From NCBI GenBank assembly GCA_963694825.1, contig CAVOEV010000137.1:1-12354 (forward strand): a stretch of 12,354 nucleotides of DNA. Direction: 5' to 3'. The position numbers and the translations under genes are program-made. Positions 1-7,369 of this stretch are shown here, piece by piece (position 1 is the first letter of the stretch; every line of letters starts with the position of its first letter). The stretch is from UBA8437 sp963694825. Its GTDB lineage: Bacteria > Planctomycetota > Planctomycetia > Planctomycetales > Planctomycetaceae. The notes under the pieces were generated by a model. The model saw only the letters and a list, made by a program, of their open reading frames with translations, had not been told where the DNA came from and did no database searches.

Positions 1-989
1 CCACCCATCTCGCCACCATCGCCCTGACCGCCAGCGATAACGACGGCACTGAATTCTTCGCCGAGATCAAAATCGATCGGGACGCTGAACTGGTTGGGTC
101 CCGCACCACCACCACCACCCTCGATCCCGCCCATCGCCATTCCACCCATTCCACCACCCATCCCGCCGGTCGACACACCCGTGGGGCCTCCCTGAGGCGG
201 ACCACCGGCAGCACCGCCGCCGCCAGGTGCCGACATGCCTGAAGCGCCACCGCCGCCTGCTCCACCACCGCCGCCTGCCGCTCCATCAGCCCAACGAGTT
301 CCACGGAACAACTGGATCAGTTGCAGTTCCTTGACATGTGAATCGACAACCGAAACCGTCCCGGCATTCACTTCACGAATCGCTCGCAACAACGACGACA
401 TCAGCCACAGGTCCTCCTGAGCCGAATAGATCTCCTCGATCGACGGGTCGACATTCCCCCAGGGGTACCGCTGAGATGTCGGCAAGTCCCGGCGGGGGAA
501 GCGGACCTTCCGAGGCCCCTGCCGAGCCTCTTCGGGCTCCACCAACAACCAGACCCGGTCCAACTCACGCTCGTAATCCAACTTGTAGAACGTGCGGATG
601 ACGTTCGGATCGTGCTTGGGATCCGGATCCGACAACACCGTGGTCACGTCGTCGAGGCAATAGAACTGAGAAGCACGCCGGCGAATTCGCTCGGGCCAGA
701 CCTTCAACTGCTTCTGACCGTTCCACAACTGGTTCGCAGCGTCCCGGGTCCGGTTCGACATGCTCGAATTGATCTTGGCCAACTCGTCAATCCACACGTC
801 GTTCTTCTTGCCAGCCTCCGAAACCAAACCCTCCATCTTCTTGAACGAACCCTCCAACCGCTTCTTCTCGCCGTCGATCCCCTCGGTCAACGCCCCGGTC
901 CCGCTGCTCCAGCCAAACCCCGCCACGCCCAAAACGGTGACGAACAGGATCCAGAACTTGTGAGTGATAACAGGTTGCAGCTTGTCCAT
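1..989 (-). CDS. Gly-rich single-pass membrane protein downstream of pilM, PilO-position (partial, C-terminus beyond left edge)
   Basis: The frame is open from the ATG at 989 to the window edge, 329 codons with no stop seen. Residues about 12-27 (FWILFVTVLGVAGFGW) form one membrane segment after a short cytoplasmic N-terminus. A charged, probably helical stretch follows, then a folded part to about residue 234 that includes SAQEDLWLMSSLLRIV. Residues about 235-297 are a Gly/Met/Ala/Pro linker with runs such as MGGGMGGMAMGG, after which ordinary sequence resumes. The start is supported by GAGGA five bases upstream. It lies 149 nt after pilM on the same strand. In type IV pilus and type II secretion platforms PilM/PilN is followed by the bitopic PilO, and the position, topology and neighbour fit that role, or the related Amuc_1100-type proteins of Verrucomicrobia. 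I do not recognise a named domain from sequence alone, so the PilO assignment is inference. The 149-nt gap holds only a short inverted repeat (ACTGG-TTT-CCAGT, 1018-1030) and no clear terminator. Confidence 0.8.
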   Translation of the reverse strand, partial: MDKLQPVITHKFWILFVTVLGVAGFGWSSGTGALTEGIDGEKKRLEGSFKKMEGLVSEAGKKNDVWIDELAKINSSMSNRTRDAANQLWNGQKQLKVWPERIRRRASQFYCLDDVTTVLSDPDPKHDPNVIRTFYKLDYERELDRVWLLVEPEEARQGPRKVRFPRRDLPTSQRYPWGNVDPSIEEIYSAQEDLWLMSSLLRAIREVNAGTVSVVDSHVKELQLIQLFRGTRWADGAAGGGGGAGGGGASGMSAPGGGGAAGGPPQGGPTGVSTGGMGGGMGGMAMGGIEGGGGGAGPNQFSVPIDFDLGEEFSAVVIAGGQGDGGEMG

Positions 990-994
990 GATCG

Positions 995-999
995 TCCTC
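995..999 (-). promoter_or_regulatory. Ribosome binding site of the Gly-rich membrane protein
   Basis: Read on the minus strand, GAGGA stands five bases before the ATG at 989. It is one of the few clear Shine-Dalgarno matches in this window and fixes the start of the gene at the left edge. Confidence 0.55.
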
Positions 1000-1138
1000 G
1001 TCGCGTCCCGCACGGGAACTGGTTTCCAGTCCGTGTGTGGCGGAGTCGTGTAAAGGTCATTCTAGTCAATCGGATCCACAAGACAGCCCGGCGATCACGC
1101 ATTCTGCACGATTTCCCGACTCGTTCAAATGGACTCGA

Positions 1139-3205
1139 CTACGGTGTTTTGGCCGGCGCTATGTCCGACGTGGTAACTGGTGTTGTCGCTGGAATGGATT
1201 CCGGCATCGGAGTGGTATCGGAAGTCGCTGCCGCGGCCTGAGCTGCCGCAGCCTGACGTTCGCTGAGAGTGGTGGGTTTCCAGACAAATTCGAGCTTGAA
1301 AGTGGTCTTGTCGATCTTCTGGAACTCGACATCGCGGTCCGTCGGAGCCGCTCCGGCGCCGCCCAACTTCGGCCCACCCACACGTCCGCCTCCCGCAGCA
1401 CTTATCTTGACTCGGCCCGTCGGATCGTAATTCACAACCCCGCCATCGACCATGGTCAGAGTGGCGTGCGAGATCCCCAGGCTCTTGAGCTTCGGTTGCC
1501 TCAGGTTCTTCAGCAGCGTATTGACCACGTAGAACTGCAACTGGTCGGTTTCGTTCTGGCCCTTGTGGTAGTGCTCGCCAATCACCGTAAAAACATAACC
1601 GCTGCCCGAAGGCGCCGCGGCTCGCTCGGAAGGATCCATGTAGTCGCTGCCATCCCGAGTGGCCACCACCTCGTCGAACCAGCCGGTCTTCAGATCACCG
1701 TGTCGCTGGTGCACCAGGTAGGAAATGTGGATGCGATTGCGAAGCACCAGGTTCTGGATGTCCTTCTGATTGCCCACCTCACGCGGCAGACACTCGTTGA
1801 TCGCACGGAACACCTCGGGAATCAACTCGCTCCGCTCCGAACCACCCAGCAACGTCTGCTGCCGGGTCTGTTCGCCGTCGAAGGCCGAAACTTCGGTGTC
1901 GTAGTTGCTCTGTGTCTGAGTGATCTCGCTGTGAGCCTTGTCGCTGGCCTTGGCCGCCGCCACCACCACTTCGTCGCGGACCGAACGGTCGACACAGCCC
2001 CGAGGAAACACGTCGACAGCCAATCCAGCCAACAGGATCGACGCGGCCACCACCGCCCACGGCTTCTTCTGACGGATCACTCGAGCCGTCTTGATCTCGC
2101 TCGGCAACAACGTCGTGTGCACGCGGGTCACGCCCAATGCCTGAAGAGCCAATCCCAACGGCACGGCAAATGTCAGCACGTTGTCCTGGAATTCGTTCGA
2201 ATTCAAGACCTTCTCGCCGATCACTCCCTGCAACGACTCGACCCGCTCGACGTCGTACTGCAGACTCTGCTGCAGAAACTTCTGCAAACCCGCCAGCTTG
2301 AACCCGTTGCCGCAGCCCAGCACACGCACGATCTTTGCGTCGCGATTGACACTCGAAAAGTACCCGATCGACCGCTGGATCTCGGACACGTACTCGTTGA
2401 ACACCGGCCGCAGGGCCTGGAATACCGCTCGAGGATCCTCGGACTTCGTCGCGTGACACTTCAGATGCTCGGCCTTCGAAAACGTCAGCTTCATTTCCTT
2501 GGTCAGTGCCCGAGTGAAATGGTTACCACCCAGAGGGACGTTGCGGATCCAGATCCGGGCTCCGTTGGTGATCAATAACGTCGTGTTGTCGGTGCCCATG
2601 TCGAGCACAATCGTGTACTCGTCCTCGTCGCCCACCTCCGAATCCACCTGGATTCCCATCTGGTCGTAACAGACGAAGTTGTACAAAGCCAACGGCGCGA
2701 TCTGCACCAGGTCGACCTCGATACCGGCGTCCAAAAACGGCTGCAATGTCTCGTACACATGGTCCCGCTTCATCGCGAACAGACCCACCTCGGCGTTCAA
2801 CATGTAGCCGCTGTCTTCGTCGACGCTGCCCGAAATCTTCTGGTACGTCCAGATCACATCGTCGAGATCAAACGGGATCTGCTGCTTCGCCTCGTACTCG
2901 ACAATCTGAGCCACCTTGTTCGACTCGACTGGCGGCAGATTGATGAATCGAGCCAGTGAATTCGGACCGGGAAGACTGACCGCCACCCGAGCACCCCGCA
3001 CGTCGTTGCTCTCGAGAAACGACTCGATCGCAGCAGGAATCAACTCCTCGGGAATCGCGTCGGGCTGGCTGAGAATCTTGGGGTGAGGAATGTACTGGTG
3101 GCCCATGGCCAGGACCTGGTCGGCCGCCTCGGCGTAACGCAAATGCACGGCCTTCAGACCAGCTTGGCCAATCTCAATTCCCCATACGTCTTGACTGTCA
3201 GCCAT
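1139..3205 (-). CDS. pilM: PilM-like type IV pilus assembly protein fused to a PilN-like periplasmic part
   Basis: This 688-residue protein is about twice the length of a classical PilM (about 350 residues). Residues 1-375 are the actin/FtsA-like PilM fold: the opening VWGIEIGQAGLKAVHL, VAVSLPG at 74-80, the VEYEAKQQIPF motif at 102-112, the phosphate-loop-like IVLDMGTDNTTLLI at 199-212, and LGCGNGFKLAGL near 296-307. Residues 382-400 are one membrane segment after the basic RQKK. A helical stretch (405-450) and an alpha/beta periplasmic region resembling PilN (LIPEVFRAINECLP at 461-474) follow, then a Gly-rich stretch (603-620) and an Ala/Thr/Pro-rich tail. Classical PilM is cytoplasmic and binds the PilN N-terminus; here both seem to be one chain. 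The ATG at 3205 was chosen over an in-frame ATG at 3301 because the family begins just before VWGI-IG and because GGGAG lies ten bases upstream. The Gly-rich membrane protein follows on the same strand. PilM is confident; PilN-like is inferred from topology. Confidence 0.9.
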   Translation of the reverse strand: MADSQDVWGIEIGQAGLKAVHLRYAEAADQVLAMGHQYIPHPKILSQPDAIPEELIPAAIESFLESNDVRGARVAVSLPGPNSLARFINLPPVESNKVAQIVEYEAKQQIPFDLDDVIWTYQKISGSVDEDSGYMLNAEVGLFAMKRDHVYETLQPFLDAGIEVDLVQIAPLALYNFVCYDQMGIQVDSEVGDEDEYTIVLDMGTDNTTLLITNGARIWIRNVPLGGNHFTRALTKEMKLTFSKAEHLKCHATKSEDPRAVFQALRPVFNEYVSEIQRSIGYFSSVNRDAKIVRVLGCGNGFKLAGLQKFLQQSLQYDVERVESLQGVIGEKVLNSNEFQDNVLTFAVPLGLALQALGVTRVHTTLLPSEIKTARVIRQKKPWAVVAASILLAGLAVDVFPRGCVDRSVRDEVVVAAAKASDKAHSEITQTQSNYDTEVSAFDGEQTRQQTLLGGSERSELIPEVFRAINECLPREVGNQKDIQNLVLRNRIHISYLVHQRHGDLKTGWFDEVVATRDGSDYMDPSERAAAPSGSGYVFTVIGEHYHKGQNETDQLQFYVVNTLLKNLRQPKLKSLGISHATLTMVDGGVVNYDPTGRVKISAAGGGRVGGPKLGGAGAAPTDRDVEFQKIDKTTFKLEFVWKPTTLSERQAAAAQAAAATSDTTPMPESIPATTPVTTSDIAPAKTP

Positions 3206-3267
3206 CGTCGCCTGACTCCCACCAATCTTCGAGTTTTCCACCTCAAACCGCCCGACATCTACTGATG

Positions 3268-3293
3268 CCGCGTGACCTAAGGCTATCACGCGG
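3268..3293. repeat. Perfect 8-bp inverted repeat upstream of pilM (possible operator or leader hairpin)
   Basis: CCGCGTGA (3268-3275) and TCACGCGG (3286-3293) are exact reverse complements separated by ten bases. The site ends 62 nt before the pilM start, a suitable place for a repressor site or an mRNA leader hairpin. No T-run follows on either strand, so it is unlikely to be a terminator. The binding protein, if any, is unknown. Confidence 0.45.
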
Positions 3294-3407
3294 ATTTCCA
3301 TCAGGTCAATTCAAACCGCCAACACGCGACGCTTCACGCGCTTCATCTCCTTCGACGACCGGACAACCGCTAGAGTTCCGCTGTTCTGACCGCTGCCACT
3401 CTCTCGC

Positions 3408-3436
3408 TTGGTCCACAACCACCCTCCTATTACACT
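3408..3436 (+). promoter_or_regulatory. Weak candidate sigma-70-type promoter for the GH38-cmk unit
   Basis: TTGGTC (3408-3413) and TACACT (3431-3436) are separated by 17 bases and resemble -35 and -10 boxes with mismatches. The spacing and location, 136 nt before the chosen start, are acceptable. Matches of this quality are common by chance, so this is only a candidate. Confidence 0.2.
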
Positions 3437-3470
3437 CACAATCTGGATAACTCTGACTTTCCCCAACTCC

Positions 3471-3510
3471 ACCCGCCGCCACCCGCCGCCTTTTGCCGCC
3501 TTTTGCCGCC
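3471..3510. repeat. Four phased 10-bp repeats ending in GCCGCC, before the GH38-like gene
   Basis: ACCCGCCGCC occurs twice in tandem (3471-3490), then TTTTGCCGCC twice in tandem (3491-3510), so GCCGCC recurs four times at an exact 10-bp spacing, close to one helical turn. The block lies 62 nt before the chosen start, in the probable leader or promoter. It may be replication slippage or a phased binding site. Confidence 0.7.
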
Positions 3511-3572
3511 TTTATTGCGACTCGATGAAACGACCATATGGTCGCCCGCAACCAGCCAAGCAACCCACGGCC

Positions 3573-6500
3573 ATGAATCTCACTGACGTCGTCATCCTGA
3601 TCCCCAGCCACAGCCTCGAAGACTTCCCCACCGAACTGGGTGAAGACGAGGCGGCCAGCCTGCTGAATGCCTTCGCCGTCGCCTGGCACCCACGACTGCT
3701 GGCCGCCACCGGCGTGATCCCCAACTGGCAACGAGCCGACGAGCCGATCGAACCCTCGCCCGGACAACTGTTCCTGGTGCCCACCGCCAGCACCGACTGG
3801 CTCGGACACGATTGGGCCGCCCGAGCAACAGAATCCGGCTGCCACGTGATCACCGATCTCTCGGATCGAGACGAAATGATCGCAGCCGCGCTGGCTACGC
3901 TCGACGACACACCACCCGACACACCACCCGACACACCACCCACCGAGTCAACCGGCGACGCACCGGCTTCGGACCTGCCCAACCACGATCCGGATCCGGA
4001 CGTCACACTCGACACCGAGCTCGTCGCCGATTTTCTCGCCCTGGGCAGCTGCTACCTGCAAATGGAACTGCTGACCCGGCACATGCATCACTTCGGCAAC
4101 CTCGACGAAGTCTTCCTGCAACGCGAAGCGGTGATGGGAGCCGAAGCGGTCGTGGCCGGAGACGGCGAGTCAGCCCGGGCCCACTTGACGATCTGTTTCG
4201 AGTCACTGCACGAGGCTCGCGAACGGTTCTACCCGGTCGAGTGCTACCTCGTGGACCTCTGCCTCGTCGTCCCCGAAGTTGTCAACGAACACTTCAAAAC
4301 CCTGCTGACGACCGATCCACCGGTCAACCTGCTACTCAGAGCCGCCGATGCCGCAACCATCGTCGAACAGCATCCCGACCTGGCCAAACTGGTCGGCGAT
4401 GCGTGGGATCGGGGGTTGATCGACGTCGTGGGAGGCGACCACGACGAGATCGAGGTGCCGCTGGTGCCACTGGATTCACTGCTGTTCGATCTCCAGAAAG
4501 GCCGACGCACACTCGAACAACTCTTCGGACGCGAACCCACCACCTGGGCACGCCGCCGCTTCGGACTGGGGCCACTGCTCCCCCAGTTGATCTCACGCAG
4601 CGGTTACCACTCCGCCCTCCACTTCCTGCTCGACGATGGACTCTACCCCGACAGCGAACAAAGCAAACTCAGATGGGAAGGCTGCGATGGGACGGTGCTG
4701 GATGCCATGTCCCGGATCCCACTGGCCGCCGAAGCGGCGACCAGCTTCCTGAAATTACCGATGCGGATGGCTGAATCGATGGAAGAAGACCAGGCGGCAG
4801 CACTGATGCTCGCCCGCTGGCCGGAAATCGAATCGCCCTGGTTCAACGACCTCGTCCGCATGCACAACTACGCACCCTGCCTGGGACGATTCGTCACACT
4901 CGATGACTACTTCCAGAATACCGACACGCCCGGACGCATCTCCTCCTACAACGCCAGCGAATACCTCGCACCCTTCCTCACACAATCCGTCGCCGCCCGA
5001 AACCCCGACCCCGTCAGCCGCTATCTCCAACACTTCAAACGACGAGCCCGGTTCGACTCGGCCGCCTGGTGCCACAGCCTCGCACGACTCCTCAACCAAC
5101 AGCCACTCGACGCACAAACACAATCTGAACTCGAATCACTCGTGGAATCCGCCGGCCGGGAATCCGACGACTACGAAAGCCACACCCAGGACCAACAACA
5201 CGTCGACCTCGCACTCGATGCCTTTCACGATACCGCAACCAGCAACCTCGCCGATGTGATCACCCAACAAGCCCACCCGCAGCACACTCACGATCCACCC
5301 ACCGGACAACTGATCGTCAACACACTCTCGTTCCCACGCACCGTCGCCTTGGAACTCGACGATCATCTCTCCATCCCAACCGATACACCCGGACTGCGAG
5401 GTGTCCAAGATACGTCCCAAGGACGCCGAGCCATCGTCGATCTGCCCGCCTGTGGTTACCTCTGGCTGCCTCACTCCAAACACAGCGACCACGCCGACCA
5501 CGCTGACAATTCCCAGGCACCGCTCGCCGAAGAACTGCTGCTGAGAAACGAGTTCTTCGAAGTGCACATCAATGCCGAGACCGGAGGCATCGAACGGATC
5601 AAGGGCTACGGACGACAACCCAATCTGCTTAGCCAACAACTCGCCTTCCGCTTCCCCAGAGAACGGACGGTGACCCGAAACGGGGACGATGACCAGGACC
5701 CCACCCAACAGGACCCCGCCCAACAGGACACGACCACCTGGTACTCGAACATGGTCGGGCACGGAGTCGAGGTGATTTCCCGAGGCCCACACATTGGCGA
5801 AATCCGCACGCACGGAGAACTCGTCGACCCACAGACCGGCGAAACCATCGCCGCGTTCCAACAGACGTTTCGGACCACCAGATACCGGCCGAGCGTCGAA
5901 ATCGATATCGAACTCGACATCCGGAAGACCCCCGAAGGAGACCCCTGGAGCAATTACCTTGCGGTTCGCTACGCCTACGGTGACGTCACCGCTGCCATCA
6001 CCCGCAGCCAACTCGGTACCGCTCAACCGGCCGGAACCGATCGCTTCGAAAGCCCCTACTACGTCGAAATCGCCAACGAGTCGCACCGCGTGACCGTCGT
6101 CGCTCCCGGAATGCCCTTCTACCGCAAAACCGGCGACCGCATGATCGATGCCATCCTCGTGCCCGAAGGAGAACAGTGTCGGAGGTTTCAGATGAGCATC
6201 TCGGTCGATCAACCCTACCCCATGCAGGATGCACTCGACCGCTTGGTGCCACCACTCGTCAAAAACCACGTGCCACAACCACCGGACAACCGACAACACG
6301 GCTGGTTCCTGCACCTCGATACCCAAAACGTCCAGATCACAAGAATCCTCGATCTTGCCGAACTGCCCGACTCGTACGACGACAACGACCCGGACGACGA
6401 CAACGCGATCGACACGCCAAGTCGCGAACCAACTCGACCGGCCAACCAGTCGTTCGGGTTTGCCGTCCGCTTGCAGGAGACAGAAGGCCGACACCGTAGC

Positions 6501-6698
6501 GCGACACTTCGCTGCTTTCGCACGCCGTCCATGGCCCGGCAACGTGACTTCCAAGGCCGAACACTCGCCGAATTGCCCATCGAAGGCGACGCGGTGCGGA
6601 TCGACCTCACAGCTCACGAGATCGCTGACGTCGAACTGAGATTCGATACGACCGACTCCGACAAGTCCTCCGACGGTCCGGACGCCGATCAACCATGA
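3573..6698 (+). CDS. GH38-family (alpha-mannosidase-like) protein, probably catalytically degenerate
   Basis: This 1041-residue protein has the length and order of GH38 alpha-mannosidases. Residues 1-100 are the start of the N-terminal domain; 280-350 match the GH38 core, with VVGGDHDEIEVPLVPLDSLL, the GRRTLEQLFGREP helix, then FGLGPLLPQLISRSG. Residues 578-590 (GQLIVNTLSFPRT) resemble the entry to the middle beta domain, and 780-1025 resemble the GH38 C-terminal beta domain, ending in EIADVELRF. GH38 enzymes use a zinc ion bound by a His-x-Asp pair, a nucleophile Asp and another His. Here the nucleophile segment W-x-x-D-x-F-G reads WARRRFG, with Arg328 in place of Asp, and the N-terminal His-x-Asp motif is replaced by HSLED (13-17). 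Loss of glycosidase activity is therefore inferred; a binding or regulatory role is possible. Linkers at 112-123 (DTPP x3) and 709-719 are repetitive. No signal peptide was seen. No clear ribosome binding site supports any start; ATG 3573 begins where family-like sequence starts, and ATG 3525 is the alternative. The stop overlaps cmk. Confidence 0.8.
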   Translation: MNLTDVVILIPSHSLEDFPTELGEDEAASLLNAFAVAWHPRLLAATGVIPNWQRADEPIEPSPGQLFLVPTASTDWLGHDWAARATESGCHVITDLSDRDEMIAAALATLDDTPPDTPPDTPPTESTGDAPASDLPNHDPDPDVTLDTELVADFLALGSCYLQMELLTRHMHHFGNLDEVFLQREAVMGAEAVVAGDGESARAHLTICFESLHEARERFYPVECYLVDLCLVVPEVVNEHFKTLLTTDPPVNLLLRAADAATIVEQHPDLAKLVGDAWDRGLIDVVGGDHDEIEVPLVPLDSLLFDLQKGRRTLEQLFGREPTTWARRRFGLGPLLPQLISRSGYHSALHFLLDDGLYPDSEQSKLRWEGCDGTVLDAMSRIPLAAEAATSFLKLPMRMAESMEEDQAAALMLARWPEIESPWFNDLVRMHNYAPCLGRFVTLDDYFQNTDTPGRISSYNASEYLAPFLTQSVAARNPDPVSRYLQHFKRRARFDSAAWCHSLARLLNQQPLDAQTQSELESLVESAGRESDDYESHTQDQQHVDLALDAFHDTATSNLADVITQQAHPQHTHDPPTGQLIVNTLSFPRTVALELDDHLSIPTDTPGLRGVQDTSQGRRAIVDLPACGYLWLPHSKHSDHADHADNSQAPLAEELLLRNEFFEVHINAETGGIERIKGYGRQPNLLSQQLAFRFPRERTVTRNGDDDQDPTQQDPAQQDTTTWYSNMVGHGVEVISRGPHIGEIRTHGELVDPQTGETIAAFQQTFRTTRYRPSVEIDIELDIRKTPEGDPWSNYLAVRYAYGDVTAAITRSQLGTAQPAGTDRFESPYYVEIANESHRVTVVAPGMPFYRKTGDRMIDAILVPEGEQCRRFQMSISVDQPYPMQDALDRLVPPLVKNHVPQPPDNRQHGWFLHLDTQNVQITRILDLAELPDSYDDNDPDDDNAIDTPSREPTRPANQSFGFAVRLQETEGRHRSATLRCFRTPSMARQRDFQGRTLAELPIEGDAVRIDLTAHEIADVELRFDTTDSDKSSDGPDADQP
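3906..3941 (+). repeat. Three perfect 12-bp tandem repeats (DTPP x3) inside the GH38-like gene
   Basis: GACACACCACCC is repeated three times without mismatch, in frame, giving DTPPDTPPDTPP at residues 112-123. It falls in a hydrophilic linker between two parts of the N-terminal region, so copy-number change would be tolerated. Confidence 0.9.
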
Positions 6699-7369
6699 TT
6701 GTCACGATCGACGGACCGGCCGGATCGGGCAAAAGCACCGCAGCTCGACAACTCGCCCAACGACTCGGCTTCGACTACATCGACACTGGTGCAATGTACC
6801 GAGCCGTGGCTCACAGCTGCCAACAGGCCGACATCGACACGACCAACGACCTGCTCGTCACTCGCCTCGCCGCCACGCTCACGATCCGCTTCGATGGAAA
6901 CCACCTGCTGCTCGACGACATCGACATCACCAGCAGCCTGAGATCCCCGGCCATCTCCGAAGCCGCCTCCCAGGTCGCTCAGTACCAGGGCGTCCGAGAC
7001 GAAATGGTCCGGCAGCAACAGGCCATGGTCCAGGATCGCAACCTGGTCACCGAGGGTCGCGACCAGGGGACCGAGGTCTTCCCCGACGCCCGCTGCAAGT
7101 TCTTTCTCGACGCGTCGGCCGAGGTTCGGGCGCTACGCAGACAGGAAGAACTTCTTGCTCGAGGCGTCGACGTGCCGCTCGACGAGACTCTCGAACAAAT
7201 TCGACAACGAGACCACCGCGATCGCACTCGTCCCGTCAGCCCGCTCCGACCCGCTCACGATGCACTCGTCGTCGACTCCACCAAGCTCACCCCACAACAG
7301 GTCCTCGAACAACTCGAATCCTACACCCGAAAACAACTCGAGCTCAAATCCGACTGCCCGGCCGACTAG
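6695..7369 (+). CDS. cmk: Cytidylate kinase (CMP/dCMP kinase)
   Basis: Cmk transfers phosphate from ATP to CMP or dCMP in the cytoplasm, supplying CDP and dCDP for RNA, DNA and phospholipid synthesis. The 224 residues match the usual length of about 225. The P-loop GPAGSGKS is at 7-14 and DTGAMYR at 30-36. GRDQGTEVFPDA is at 121-132, where most family members have GRD-GTVVFPDA. The nucleotide-lid stretch QRDHRDRTRPVSPLRPAHDALVVDST is at 171-196. Its ATG lies inside the GH38-like stop (ATGA), which suggests translational coupling and explains the absence of its own strong ribosome binding site. The TAG stop at 7367-7369 overlaps the stop of the opposing response-regulator gene. The family assignment is secure. 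Confidence 0.97.
   Translation: MIVTIDGPAGSGKSTAARQLAQRLGFDYIDTGAMYRAVAHSCQQADIDTTNDLLVTRLAATLTIRFDGNHLLLDDIDITSSLRSPAISEAASQVAQYQGVRDEMVRQQQAMVQDRNLVTEGRDQGTEVFPDARCKFFLDASAEVRALRRQEELLARGVDVPLDETLEQIRQRDHRDRTRPVSPLRPAHDALVVDSTKLTPQQVLEQLESYTRKQLELKSDCPAD
7366..7369. other. Shared CTAG: overlapping convergent stop codons
   Basis: The palindrome CTAG gives TAG to cmk on the plus strand (7367-7369) and TAG to the response regulator on the minus strand (7366-7368). There is no intergenic space between them and no terminator hairpin with a T-run was found, so the two transcripts probably overlap at their 3' ends. Confidence 0.9.

Larger units (their letters stand above)
3206..3572. other. Divergent intergenic region between pilM and the GH38-like gene
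   Basis: These 367 bases must hold the promoters for the minus-strand pilM unit and the plus-strand GH38-cmk unit. They contain a perfect inverted repeat on the pilM side (3268-3293) and 10-bp direct repeats on the GH38 side (3471-3510). No credible extra gene was seen. Short open frames here lack a ribosome binding site and recognisable protein character. An in-frame open stretch runs upstream of the GH38-like start and includes another ATG at 3525. Confidence 0.6.

Noticed and set aside
1037..2578. Plus-strand open frame of 513 codons opposite pilM
   Set aside because: It lies almost entirely antisense to the well-supported pilM, has no recognisable family character, and arises from the codon bias of a G+C-rich gene.
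3206..3301. N-terminal extension of PilM to an ATG at 3301
   Set aside because: The extra 32 residues have no family match and would run across the perfect dyad; the ATG at 3205 has a ribosome binding site and the family-type start.
3812..4774. Plus-strand Arg-rich open frame of 320 codons
   Set aside because: It is a shifted frame within the GH38-like gene with an implausible R/T/P-rich composition.
5136..6692. Minus-strand open frame of 518 codons opposite the GH38-like gene
   Set aside because: It is antisense to a gene with clear family matches on the plus strand; the V/G/D-rich translation is typical of a mirror frame.
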